Below, in pieces: positions 45,143-53,789 of a DNA stretch of 64,000 nt. The position numbers and the translations under genes were made by a program. The stretch's first letter is position 1. Every line of letters starts with the position of its first letter. The notes under the pieces were generated by a model. It was not told the origin of the DNA. It saw nothing but the letters and a program-made list of their open reading frames with translations, and did not search any database. Source of the DNA: an uncultured Lachnospiraceae bacterium (GTDB lineage: Bacteria; Bacillota; Clostridia; Lachnospirales; Lachnospiraceae); assembly GCA_946546945.1 (NCBI GenBank), contig CAMNOU010000011.1, positions 30,818-94,817 on the forward strand, given 5' to 3'.

Positions 45143-45280
45143 CATTATTCAATACTCGCTTTTGCGAGTATTGGTGCGGGATTCGGGTCCGCTTTAGCGG
45201 ACATAATTCCAATCCGAATCCCTGCACATCCTCGAGGAGCGTATATCAGAGGGGAGTCATCTCCCATCTGATATACGCTC
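45143..45280 (-). repeat. Structured repeat element, copy B (with a partial second unit to 45121)
   Basis: Read on the minus strand: a 20-pair hairpin (45280-45261 with 45256-45237, one mismatch) that contains the stop codon of the gene at 45246; GGGATTCGG/CCGAATCCC (45222-45214 with 45186-45178) enclosing GTCCGC/GCGGAC (45202-45187); AATACTCGC/GCGAGTATT (45172-45151); and GAATAATG. A partial repeat of the inner unit follows to 45121. Stems differ from copy A by compensatory changes. Confidence 0.8.
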
Positions 45281-45629
45281 TCTTGTGCGTGCCGAAGCCA
45301 ATCTTGCCGTTTTCGTCAAAAGCAGTCACGTTGAAAACGACTTTTTTCCCATCAATATTTGCTACTTCGGTCTCGCAGGTAACTTTTCCTCCTGCCGGTG
45401 TTGCTGCTACATGCTTAATATCGACCGCCATGCCGACCGAACACTTGCCTTCCGGTGCATGCCGGTTCATCAGATCTGCGCTGGTAATCTCCATCAGATT
45501 GATCATGCTCGGCGTGGAAAACACATGGGGCAGCTCCAGCTGCGGGAGCTGGCTGTCCAGATGATCCGCGCACATTGCGTCTGTAACTGTGATTGTGACT
45601 GAGTTTTTCATTCCAACCTCTAGCGCCAT
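45246..45629 (-). CDS. Hotdog-fold thioesterase (fluoroacetyl-CoA thioesterase-like)
   Basis: 127 residues. The pattern 'LPHVFSTPSMINLMEITSAD' and 'GMAVDIKHVAATPAG' fits the FlK-like thioesterase family, single hotdog domain. It probably hydrolyses a short acyl-CoA. Its last codons lie inside the long hairpin of repeat copy B. Seven bases separate the end of the AAA/nuclease gene's stop region from its start. Confidence 0.88.
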   Translation of the reverse strand: MALEVGMKNSVTITVTDAMCADHLDSQLPQLELPHVFSTPSMINLMEITSADLMNRHAPEGKCSVGMAVDIKHVAATPAGGKVTCETEVANIDGKKVVFNVTAFDENGKIGFGTHKRAYIRWEMTPL

Positions 45630-45652
45630 TTTACTTCCCCCTGTAACTGTTT

Positions 45653-47239
45653 CTATACGGTTCCCTCATATAACAATTTTTCTCCAATGAAAACCTGTTT
45701 CACACCTGTTTCTTTTTTCTTATTGAAGTTGAAGCTCAACATGTATCCCGTATTGAGGCCAAAATAATCCAGATATTCACTGATCTGCCTCTCTCCTTCC
45801 GAATTGTATCGTTCTCCATGCCAGATCTTCAGCTCAATTATATACTGCTGACCAAGATAATCGATAATCACATCCGTTCGTTTCTGATCTCTGGTCTCTG
45901 CTTCTATGTAGTAGTTTCCGGTTCCATTAATGATCGGCTTCAGATAAAGAAGGAATTGTTCCCTTCCGTCTTTTTCCTTAAATTTTTCATCAAGAGAACC
46001 AAAAATCTGATGATAGGTCACGATAAAGCGTTCCAGAATCAACCGAACATTTAATGTGCCATTTTCCACAAAGATGCTCTTTTCAAAATCTCCCTCACGG
46101 GAAAAAACATTTCTCTTCAATTCTTCATCAGAAAGGAACAGATTATAGAGCATTGTCTCAAAGATTCTGTTAGCTACTCTTACAGTATTATGATCATTTC
46201 GAATCAGGCCATACATCTGCATCTGTATAATGGAATCCTGCTGCCCGTTCCAGGTCAGCCGGGTACCCTCCATCAGAATGCTTCGAATCGAAGCTTTCAA
46301 TTCCGGTAGATTGTTGAGATTCTTTGTAAGTGATTGAAACAATGCGTTATTCTCAGCGAGAAGAAGTTTGATTGCCTCATCAAATCCGGATCTTGTCCAT
46401 GCTTCTGAAAGTCCCATGGTTCTGGCAACTTCTTCATCAATCAGCTGACAGATTCTGCTCACAAGAAAAGGATATCCATTGGTATATTCTCTGAGTTGTT
46501 TAGCTATCCATTCCGTGTCCATCCCGGTGTGATGATCCGTTTCATACTCGTTCAGCATGCCCCTGATACCGGTTTCTGACAGGCTCATATCTATAGAAAA
46601 ATCAGCGGCAATGTTCCAGGGACTGTTTTCCTTATGCTGGTCTGTTTTCCTGATCTGACCCTTAAGATGCTTGATATCTGTAACTCCGGCAAGAATCACG
46701 GATTGAAAAGCTGCAATTCCGTCAGTGTCGCGGCTGATATAGCCATCTCTGAGCTGTGCAAGGAAGTCTAAGAACACCTGATTATTCGTTGCGCTGTCGA
46801 CTTCATCTATGATCAGTACGACTGGTTTATCTGATAAAGAACACCACTCACTGAATGTGATGGCTAATTCATCTAATGCAGCCTCATCTGTTTTTCTGGC
46901 CAGATATTCTTCACACTGTTCTCTGACAGCATCCGGTATAAAATTATAATTTGCCGTTTTTTTCTTTAACTGGCGGCAGAAAGCTTTCACAAATTTTTGC
47001 TCAGTCTGAAATCCTGCATTCCCAATCGCCTGAAAATCCAGACTGATTACATGGTATTCTTTTGAAAGATAGTTTTTTAAGGCGTTCAGCGTTGTTGTTT
47101 TGCCATATTGCCGGGCTCTATTTATCGTAAAATATTCTCCGGCATCAACCATTTTTTTGATCTTTGCAACGCGTTCGGAAAGATCAACCATGTAGTGTTT
47201 TGATGGTATACACACTGCTGTTGTATTAAATCGCTTCAT
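45653..47239 (-). CDS. AAA-like ATPase fused to PD-(D/E)XK nuclease domain
   Basis: 528 residues. The P-loop is the variant 'INRARQYGKTTTLNALKN', lacking the usual first glycine, and Walker B reads 'VVLIIDEVDSATN'. The C-terminal 120 residues carry a nuclease-like core 'DVIIDYLGQQYIIELKIW' (D and ExK). This AAA-ATPase/DUF1703-type architecture is common in Clostridia and suspected in mobile or defence roles; biochemistry is not known. A relative at 59688-61178 is decayed. Confidence 0.85.
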   Translation of the reverse strand: MKRFNTTAVCIPSKHYMVDLSERVAKIKKMVDAGEYFTINRARQYGKTTTLNALKNYLSKEYHVISLDFQAIGNAGFQTEQKFVKAFCRQLKKKTANYNFIPDAVREQCEEYLARKTDEAALDELAITFSEWCSLSDKPVVLIIDEVDSATNNQVFLDFLAQLRDGYISRDTDGIAAFQSVILAGVTDIKHLKGQIRKTDQHKENSPWNIAADFSIDMSLSETGIRGMLNEYETDHHTGMDTEWIAKQLREYTNGYPFLVSRICQLIDEEVARTMGLSEAWTRSGFDEAIKLLLAENNALFQSLTKNLNNLPELKASIRSILMEGTRLTWNGQQDSIIQMQMYGLIRNDHNTVRVANRIFETMLYNLFLSDEELKRNVFSREGDFEKSIFVENGTLNVRLILERFIVTYHQIFGSLDEKFKEKDGREQFLLYLKPIINGTGNYYIEAETRDQKRTDVIIDYLGQQYIIELKIWHGERYNSEGERQISEYLDYFGLNTGYMLSFNFNKKKETGVKQVFIGEKLLYEGTV

Positions 47240-47318
47240 CGCATCTCTCTCATTCTGAATAAAACAAATAGTTATCTATCTGACTGTTTCTATTCATTAT
47301 ACCCGCAAACGATTTCTT

Positions 47319-48092
47319 TTACAATCCAGAATAAGCAAAATAAAGCAGCTTCATTTTTTCTTCATCGTGAACATAGGTCCAGTCATGCTTTCTGCCGGCG
47401 TATACCAGATCCCCGTTTTTGTAGACCAGAAGCTGATTTCCGGGGACTTCGCTCCAGACATCCCCGTCAAGGGGCCTGGTGGAAAATATCACTCCATCCT
47501 CCCATTCTTTTTTGTGAAGGGTGCCGGCTTCGTTTTTGTGAACATACAACAATTCGCCGTCATGAATCAGCAGGTTCAGTTTGTTGCCCGGTACGATCCT
47601 GCAGACAGCCTCCTCCACGATATGGATCCGCTCCTCCGGGGACAGCGGATTCCCTTTTTGGTGATCCTTCATATTGATCTTATCAATGAGATAAAGCAAT
47701 ATCCTCTCGCTGTCTGTCGAACCTTCCTGAAGATACTGGTAAGGCGCGAGGAATTCGGAGTCAAAAATGGTTCCGTTGTGGGCCAGAATCCACTTTCTGC
47801 CGGAATCATCATCGCGTGAGAACGGATGGGCATTGCGGGCATTCACATCTCCGATCGTTGCTTTCCGGATATGGGCGATGCAGCCGGAAGTGGTTAAATC
47901 GGTTTTCAATTTCTGTTGCAGATACAAACTATCCACAGCTTTTTCCGGCCCCTTTTCTATCATCACCGGCTCTTCATCGAGCAGGGCAAGTCCCCATCCG
48001 TTCGGATGCTCAGTACTATGGCTGAAGAAAGTGCTCAGCAGTTCGTTTCCTCTTATTTTTCGTTTGGCTGTCACTCCGAAAAGCTCACACAT
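47319..48092 (-). CDS. Class II glutamine amidotransferase (YafJ-like)
   Basis: 257 residues starting 'MCELFGVTAKRK', which gives an N-terminal Cys nucleophile after Met removal. 'NGWGLALL' and 'AHIRKATIGDVNARNAHP' are typical of YafJ/EgtC-like glutaminases. It would release ammonia from glutamine for an unknown partner. It follows cysK by 18 bases. Confidence 0.88.
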   Translation of the reverse strand: MCELFGVTAKRKIRGNELLSTFFSHSTEHPNGWGLALLDEEPVMIEKGPEKAVDSLYLQQKLKTDLTTSGCIAHIRKATIGDVNARNAHPFSRDDDSGRKWILAHNGTIFDSEFLAPYQYLQEGSTDSERILLYLIDKINMKDHQKGNPLSPEERIHIVEEAVCRIVPGNKLNLLIHDGELLYVHKNEAGTLHKKEWEDGVIFSTRPLDGDVWSEVPGNQLLVYKNGDLVYAGRKHDWTYVHDEEKMKLLYFAYSGL

Positions 48093-48110
48093 CGATTCAA
48101 TACTCCTGTT

Positions 48111-49043
48111 TTATTCTGTAAAAAGTGCTGTGGAGTAATACCGGTCTCCGCTGTCCGGCAGCAGAGCAACAATGACCTTGCCCTTGTTTTCAGGACGTTT
48201 TGCCAGCTGAATCGCGCCATAGAGAGCAGCGCCGGAGGAAATGCCGACGGAAATACCCTCTTTTCTTGCAAGCAGTCTGGCGGTGTCGAAGGAGTCCTGA
48301 TTGGAAGCCTTGAAGACCTCGTCATACAGTTTGGTATTCAGTACATCCGGCACAAAACCGGCACCGATTCCCTGAATCTTATGTGCGCCTGCCCGGCCCT
48401 CGGACAGAACAGGGGAATCTTCCGGCTCAAGAGCCACCACTTTGATGTCCGGATTTTGCTCTTTCAGGTATTCACCTGTTCCGGTTACGGTGCCGCCTGT
48501 ACCGACTCCTGCGATAAAGATATCGACCTTGCCGTCCGTGTCCTTCCAGATCTCCGGGCCGGTCGTCGCCTTATGTACCGCAGGGTTCGCCGGGTTCACG
48601 AACTGTCCGGGAATAAAGCCGCCCGGAATCTCCTTTGCCAGCTCTTCTGCCTTTGCGATCGCACCTTTCATGCCCTTTGCGCCTTCGGTCAGAACGATTT
48701 CCGCGCCGTAGGCTTTCAGAATGTTTCTTCGCTCCACGCTCATGGTTTCCGGCATGGTCAGAATAATGCGGTATCCCTTTGCAGCAGCAATTGCCGCAAG
48801 TCCAATGCCGGTATTGCCCGATGTGGGCTCAATGATCACGGATCCCTGTTTTAAAAGGCCCTTGCTCTCCGCATCCTCAATCATCGCTTTCGCGATCCGG
48901 TCTTTTACGCTGCCTGCCGGATTCAAATATTCAAGCTTCACAAGGACGGTTGCTTCCAGTCCCAGTTCTTTTTCAATGTTTACCACCTCAACAAGAGGTG
49001 TATTTCCAATCAGTTCCAGTGTTCCTTTGTAAATGTTTGCCAT
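48111..49043 (-). CDS. cysK: Cysteine synthase A
   Basis: 310 residues. PLP lysine in '[15 protein letters not shown]', phosphate loop in '[12 protein letters not shown]' and '[10 protein letters not shown]'. It makes cysteine from O-acetylserine and sulfide. 30 bases after metY, in the same transcript. Confidence 0.97.
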   Translation of the reverse strand: MANIYKGTLELIGNTPLVEVVNIEKELGLEATVLVKLEYLNPAGSVKDRIAKAMIEDAESKGLLKQGSVIIEPTSGNTGIGLAAIAAAKGYRIILTMPETMSVERRNILKAYGAEIVLTEGAKGMKGAIAKAEELAKEIPGGFIPGQFVNPANPAVHKATTGPEIWKDTDGKVDIFIAGVGTGGTVTGTGEYLKEQNPDIKVVALEPEDSPVLSEGRAGAHKIQGIGAGFVPDVLNTKLYDEVFKASNQDSFDTARLLARKEGISVGISSGAALYGAIQLAKRPENKGKVIVALLPDSGDRYYSTALFTE

Positions 49044-49073
49044 GTTTATACCTGCTTTCTTTCCAAACTATAT

Positions 49074-50357
49074 TTATTTGATGGCCGCGAATCCGTTTTC
49101 AAGATCCTGAATAATATCATCGATATGCTCCGTACCGATGGAAAGTCTGATCGTGTTTGGCCGGATTCCCTGGTCTGCGAGTTCCTCCGCAGAAAGCTGC
49201 GAATGTGTCGTGGAGGCCGGATGAATCACCAGGCTTTTCACATCTGCCACATTGGCGAGCAGGGAGAAAATATTCAGATGATCAATGAACTCCCATGCTT
49301 CTTTCTGTCCGCCTTTGATTTCAAAGGTAAAAATGGATGCTCCGCCGTTCGGGAAATATTTCTCATACAGCGCATGATCCGGATGTTCCGGAAGGGAGGG
49401 ATGATTGACCTTCTCCACCAATGGATGGCTGTTTAAGAAGGATACGACCTTTTTTGTGTTTTCCGCGTGGCGTTCCAGTCTCAGAGAAAGTGTTTCTACC
49501 CCCTGAAGGAGCAGGAATGCATTGAACGGTGAAATAGCAGCTCCGGTGTCCCGAAGGAGAATGGCACGGATGTAGGTCACAAATGCGGCCGGTCCCACAG
49601 CATCATAGAACGAAACACCGTGGTAGCTCGGATTCGGCGCTGCGATGTTCGGATATTTCCCGCTCGCGCTCCAGTCAAACTTGCCGGATTCCACGATGAT
49701 GCCGCCGAGCGTGGTGCCATGCCCGCCGATAAACTTCGTCGCTGAATGAACGACAATGTCCGCGCCGTGTTCGATCGGCCGGATCAGATACGGCGTCCCG
49801 AAGGTGTTGTCGATGACGACCGGAATCCCGTGTTTATGAGCAATTTCGGCTACCGCATCGATATCAGGGATATCACTGTTGGGATTGCCGAGTGTTTCAA
49901 GGAAAACGGCTCTCGTATCATCTGTGATTGCTGCCTCTACTTCCTTTGGATTATGGATGTCGACAAAAGTTGTTGTGATTCCGTACTGAGGAAGTGTGTG
50001 GGCCAGAAGGTTATAGGAACCTCCGTAGATGGTCTTCTGCGCAACGATATGTCCGCCATTCGCTGCGAGCGCCTCGATCGTATAGGTGATTGCAGCCGCG
50101 CCGGACGCAAGTGCAAGGGCTGCGCTTCCGCCTTCGAGAGCTGCAATTCTTTTCTCCAGCACATCCTGTGTGGAATTCGTCAGTCTGCCGTAGATGTTTC
50201 CCGGATCGGCAAGACCGAACCGGTCAGCGGCGTGTTTGCTGTTATGAAAAACATAGGAAGTTGTCTGATAGATGGGAACGGCTCTTGCATCCGTTGCCGG
50301 ATCGGCCTGCTCCTGTCCAACGTGCAGCTGCAATGTCTCAAATTTATACTCGCTCAT
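49074..50357 (-). CDS. metY: O-acetylhomoserine sulfhydrylase / aminocarboxypropyltransferase
   Basis: 427 residues from the ATG at 50357 (AGGAG at good spacing). 'FETLQLHVGQEQ', 'YGRLTNSTQDVLEKRIAALE' and the PLP lysine in 'HSATKFIGGHG' are typical of MetY. It joins sulfide to O-acetylhomoserine to give homocysteine. The promoter and a LysR-type box lie just before it. Confidence 0.95.
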   Translation of the reverse strand: MSEYKFETLQLHVGQEQADPATDARAVPIYQTTSYVFHNSKHAADRFGLADPGNIYGRLTNSTQDVLEKRIAALEGGSAALALASGAAAITYTIEALAANGGHIVAQKTIYGGSYNLLAHTLPQYGITTTFVDIHNPKEVEAAITDDTRAVFLETLGNPNSDIPDIDAVAEIAHKHGIPVVIDNTFGTPYLIRPIEHGADIVVHSATKFIGGHGTTLGGIIVESGKFDWSASGKYPNIAAPNPSYHGVSFYDAVGPAAFVTYIRAILLRDTGAAISPFNAFLLLQGVETLSLRLERHAENTKKVVSFLNSHPLVEKVNHPSLPEHPDHALYEKYFPNGGASIFTFEIKGGQKEAWEFIDHLNIFSLLANVADVKSLVIHPASTTHSQLSAEELADQGIRPNTIRLSIGTEHIDDIIQDLENGFAAIK

Positions 50358-50372
50358 AATGTACATCTCCTA

Positions 50373-50392
50373 TTCATTTAGTATGAATTCAT
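50373..50392 (-). promoter_or_regulatory. Candidate operator for the LysR regulator, upstream of metY
   Basis: TTCATTTAGTATGAA (50373-50387) is an inverted repeat TTCAT-N5-ATGAA, a T-N11-A LysR-box form, and the palindrome ATGAATTCAT (50383-50392) overlaps it. Both lie between the -10 box and the metY ribosome site. Confidence 0.5.
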
Positions 50393-50419
50393 TATAATGC
50401 GCAGCTGCTTCCCTGTAAA
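50391..50419 (-). promoter_or_regulatory. SigA-type promoter of metY-cysK
   Basis: On the minus strand TTTACA (50414-50419), 17 bases, TATAAT (50391-50396). Confidence 0.8.
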
Positions 50420-50433
50420 TTCAGTTCCTTTTA

Positions 50434-51363
50434 TTACTGGCGATAAGCATCGGTTATCGCAAGCTCCCTGTACTTCAGGAGCTCCTCAATATACACCTCC
50501 CCATAATGTGACAGCACGCTTCCCTTTCTTGTGATATATCCGATGATCAGCGGGTCCTCCTCTTTTAACTTGATTGCCACCAGTCCCTGAAGGATGGCAT
50601 CTTCCCCGGATAACATTCCGGATCCTATGGAATACCCGTGAAGCTCCGCTATGAGCTCCATCGTTGTCGCTCTGTCATCCGATTTGATCAGTTTCGTGAA
50701 GGAATAATCTGCCATCGCTTCTTCTGTCAGATAAAAATTGCCGTCGCTGCTTTGATCAAACGACACACATGGATAATCCTGCATCTCGTCGATGGAGAGT
50801 TCTGTCCGTCCTGCAAAGGGGTGATCTCTCCAGACATAGACATACGTTTCTCTTCTCATAAGCGGAGTAAATTCCAGACCGTAATCCCGAAACAGCTTCT
50901 TGATCACCGATTCATTCGAACCGGAAAACGACAGGATGCCAACCTCGCTTTTCAGGCTTCTTACATCATCCAGAACTTCTTTGGTCTTGGTCTCGTGAAT
51001 GGAAAAGACGTAGCGATCCGGCCGCATCTGGCTGATCACTTTCGTAAAGGCTTTGATTGCAAAGTTATAGTGCTGCGTGGAAACCGAAAAGCGTTCCTTC
51101 CCGCTGTCCTTTGACAGGTACCGGTCTTCGAGAATTTCATACTGTCCGACCGCCTTTTTCGCATAACTGATAAACTCCCTGCCTGCTTCCGTCAGAGAAA
51201 TGCCCTTGTTCGTCCTCTCAAAAATCAGGATCCCAAGTTCTTCCTCTAATTCACGGATGCTGGCAGATAAGGCCGGCTGTGACACAAATAATCTCGTGGA
51301 AGCTTCCCGCATAGAAGACGAATTTGCGGTCTCCAGCACATATTTCAATTGATTCATGTTCAT
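50434..51363 (-). CDS. LysR-family transcriptional regulator
   Basis: 309 residues. N-terminal winged helix: 'NSSSMREASTRLFVSQPALS' and 'ELGILIFERTNKGISLTEAG'. The C-terminal co-inducer domain is full length. It is encoded upstream of metY-cysK on the same strand and probably controls them (CysB/CysL/MetR-like sulfur control), which is inferred from position and the operator-like site. Confidence 0.9.
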   Translation of the reverse strand: MNMNQLKYVLETANSSSMREASTRLFVSQPALSASIRELEEELGILIFERTNKGISLTEAGREFISYAKKAVGQYEILEDRYLSKDSGKERFSVSTQHYNFAIKAFTKVISQMRPDRYVFSIHETKTKEVLDDVRSLKSEVGILSFSGSNESVIKKLFRDYGLEFTPLMRRETYVYVWRDHPFAGRTELSIDEMQDYPCVSFDQSSDGNFYLTEEAMADYSFTKLIKSDDRATTMELIAELHGYSIGSGMLSGEDAILQGLVAIKLKEEDPLIIGYITRKGSVLSHYGEVYIEELLKYRELAITDAYRQ

Positions 51364-51385
51364 ATAAATACCTCAAAAAAAGCCC

Positions 51386-52405
51386 TTAAACAATATTGAT
51401 ACAATTCAAGAATTCGGCATCCGGCATTGACGAACTTCTCACTGCGTCCGCGATTGCATCGGACAATACCGATGCGGCAATGGCTCCGGCTTTTAATAAA
51501 TCAGCCTGAATTCCCGGCTGCAGAGAAACGGCATAAATCGTATCGCCGTCCACCGGAGTTCCGGACGGAGAAATGCATCTGCCAAAGGCAGCGCGGGCCA
51601 TTCCTGCAATGCGGTTGATGTCTGCTTTTGAAAAGCTGGCGTTGGTGAGGATGACTGCCAAAGTAGTATTGGCCCGTTCGGGTGCCTCCGAAGAAGAGGC
51701 AGCCTGAGGTCTGTTTCCCGGGTCTGTTTTCGAAGCAGGATCCAATGTACGGAGAATCTCTTTTTCGGTACTGATAAACTCTGTCCGGCCCGGATCCATA
51801 AGACCTGCAATAATCTGGCCGGTATAAGGATCGCGGACATCTCCATATGCATTTACAACGGCGACTGCTCCGATCTGAAGTTCACCAACCTGAACCGCGG
51901 AATATCCGATTCCTGTCTTAGTGCCGCGGCGGATCCCGTAAAATTTTCCTGCGGATGCACCGGTCCCGGCTCCGATTATTCCGGAAGAAGGTCTGTTTTT
52001 TTCAGCATCTATACAGGCCAGATACCCCATATGAGCATCCGGATAGATCCCTTCCTTTCCAATCCCCAGATCAAAGATACAGGATTGGCAAACCAGAGGA
52101 ACCTGGTACTTGAGGATGTGATAGCCGGCTTTTCTCTCTCTAAGATAGCGCATCACTCCCGTCGACGCCTCCAGCCCAAATGCGGATCCTCCGGATAACA
52201 CGATCGCATTCAGCGGATTTGCGGAAGTAGACGGAAAAAGCAGTGCGGACTCCCTTGCCGCCGGCCCGCCGCCGCTGATATCAATACCTGCAGTATTCGG
52301 CGCATCCAAAAGAATGGCCGTAACCCCTGTCATTCCCTGATAGTCACTCGCATTCCCGATTCGGAATCCATTCATCTCAGAAATATTGATTTTATTACTG
52401 TGCAT
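51386..52405 (-). CDS. P1-family peptidase (DmpA/S58 type)
   Basis: 339 residues from the ATG at 52405, which has GGAGGAAGCG; a longer frame to 52525 lacks such a site and gives a non-family tail. 'GFRIGNASDYQGMTGVTAI' and 'IVLSGGSAFGLEASTGVM' are signatures. The autocatalytic nucleophile is probably the Thr in 'ERANTTLAVILTNA'. Members are aminopeptidases that cleave themselves into two chains. The LysR gene follows by 22 bases. Confidence 0.85.
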   Translation of the reverse strand: MHSNKINISEMNGFRIGNASDYQGMTGVTAILLDAPNTAGIDISGGGPAARESALLFPSTSANPLNAIVLSGGSAFGLEASTGVMRYLRERKAGYHILKYQVPLVCQSCIFDLGIGKEGIYPDAHMGYLACIDAEKNRPSSGIIGAGTGASAGKFYGIRRGTKTGIGYSAVQVGELQIGAVAVVNAYGDVRDPYTGQIIAGLMDPGRTEFISTEKEILRTLDPASKTDPGNRPQAASSSEAPERANTTLAVILTNASFSKADINRIAGMARAAFGRCISPSGTPVDGDTIYAVSLQPGIQADLLKAGAIAASVLSDAIADAVRSSSMPDAEFLNCINIV

Positions 52406-52550
52406 CGCTTCCTCCGCTTTCAATGAAAAAGGGAAATTCTTATCGAAGTTATTTATCCCTGTCGTCAGATCAGATAAGTTGATTATACTCCCATTTACTG
52501 CAAACATCAATTTATCTGTATTCATCTTATTTGAAATAACCGTAGAAGAT

Positions 52551-52583
52551 AAAAACGGCGGAACACATATTTGTTCCGCCGTT
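52551..52583 (-). terminator. Terminator of the sigma54 operon
   Basis: AACGGCGGAACA (52554-52565) pairs with TGTTCCGCCGTT (52572-52583), then TTTATCTTC on the minus strand. Placed about 20 bases after the acyl-CoA dehydrogenase stop. Confidence 0.9.
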
Positions 52584-52602
52584 AATCCGAGATGTTATAA
52601 AA

Positions 52603-53745
52603 TTATTTAACGCCCATCCAGGAAGAAATCACCATTTTCTGAACCTCGCTTGTTCCTTCGTATATTTCTGTGATTTTTGCGTCCCGCATCATTCGTTCCA
52701 TCGGATATTCCCGGGTATAGCCATATCCGCCAAACAGCTGAAGGCATCGACGCGTTACATCCGAGGCCGTTTCAGAGGCAAACAACTTTGCCATAGCAGC
52801 CTGATATCCGTAAGGTTCACCGGCATCCTTTGTTGTCGCAGTCCGATAGACCAGAAGTCTTGCTGCGTCAACTTTTGTCTGCATATCAGCCAATTCAAAT
52901 TGTGTATTTTGGAACTGACTCAATCGCCTTCCAAACTGTTTTCTGTTTGTAACATATGGAATCGTTTCGTTGATCGCGCCTTGCGCAATTCCAAGTGCCT
53001 GAGCTGCAATTCCTAACCGGCCGCCATCCAGCGAACTCATCGCAATTTTAAATCCGATTCCTTCCTCACCAAGCCGGTTTTCTTTTGGAACCTTAACATT
53101 ATCAAAAATTAATTCGTAAGTTGCAGAACCGCGAATTCCCATCTTTTTTTCTTTGGTTCCGAATGTAAAGCCCTCCATTCCCTTTTCCAAAATGAAGGCA
53201 GAAATTCCTCTGGTTCCCTGGCTTTTATCAGTCATGGCAAAGATGATATACGTATCTGCATAACTTCCGTTTGTTATAAAAATCTTGCTGCCATTCAGAA
53301 GATAATAATCCCCCTTAACTTCCGCTGTTGATTTCTGTCCCGCAGCATCTGTTCCCGCATTCGGCTCGGTCAGGCCAAACGCGCCCAGTTTTCTGCCGCT
53401 TGCCAGATCAGGCAGGTATTTTTGTTTTTGTGCTTCTGTTCCATATGCCAGAATTGGCCAGCTGCCAAGCGATGTATGAGCAGAAATAGTGACTCCGGTA
53501 CTGGCGCACACTTTCGAGATTTCTTCAACAGCAATTACGTATTCGAGATTACCCAGGCCGGTTCCTCCATACTCTTCCGGAATCGGAATACCAAAAAGTC
53601 CGATTTCACCCATCTGAGGTATTAATTCTTCGGGGAAACGCTCTTTATCATCAAGTTCTGAAGCGATTGGTTTAATCTCTGTTTCCGCATAGTCACGAAA
53701 CATTTTCTGCATCTCGATTTGTTCTTCTGTTAATTTGAAATCCAT
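52603..53745 (-). CDS. Acyl-CoA dehydrogenase (butyryl-CoA type)
   Basis: 380 residues, starting MDFKLTEEQ (an ATG one codon earlier is possible). FAD and acyl site motifs 'AFGLTEPNAGTDAAGQK' and 'FQLADMQTKVDAARLL' region; catalytic base Glu in 'ITEIYEGTSEVQ'. This is the short-chain butyryl-CoA dehydrogenase form, here probably reducing crotonyl-CoA or oxidising butyryl-CoA. It is last in the sigma54 operon. No etfAB genes are near, so electron-transfer flavoprotein must come from elsewhere. Confidence 0.93.
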   Translation of the reverse strand: MDFKLTEEQIEMQKMFRDYAETEIKPIASELDDKERFPEELIPQMGEIGLFGIPIPEEYGGTGLGNLEYVIAVEEISKVCASTGVTISAHTSLGSWPILAYGTEAQKQKYLPDLASGRKLGAFGLTEPNAGTDAAGQKSTAEVKGDYYLLNGSKIFITNGSYADTYIIFAMTDKSQGTRGISAFILEKGMEGFTFGTKEKKMGIRGSATYELIFDNVKVPKENRLGEEGIGFKIAMSSLDGGRLGIAAQALGIAQGAINETIPYVTNRKQFGRRLSQFQNTQFELADMQTKVDAARLLVYRTATTKDAGEPYGYQAAMAKLFASETASDVTRRCLQLFGGYGYTREYPMERMMRDAKITEIYEGTSEVQKMVISSWMGVK

Positions 53746-53789
53746 CATGATACCCTTTCTTTTTTAGTTTTAAATTGATAAATACTTTT

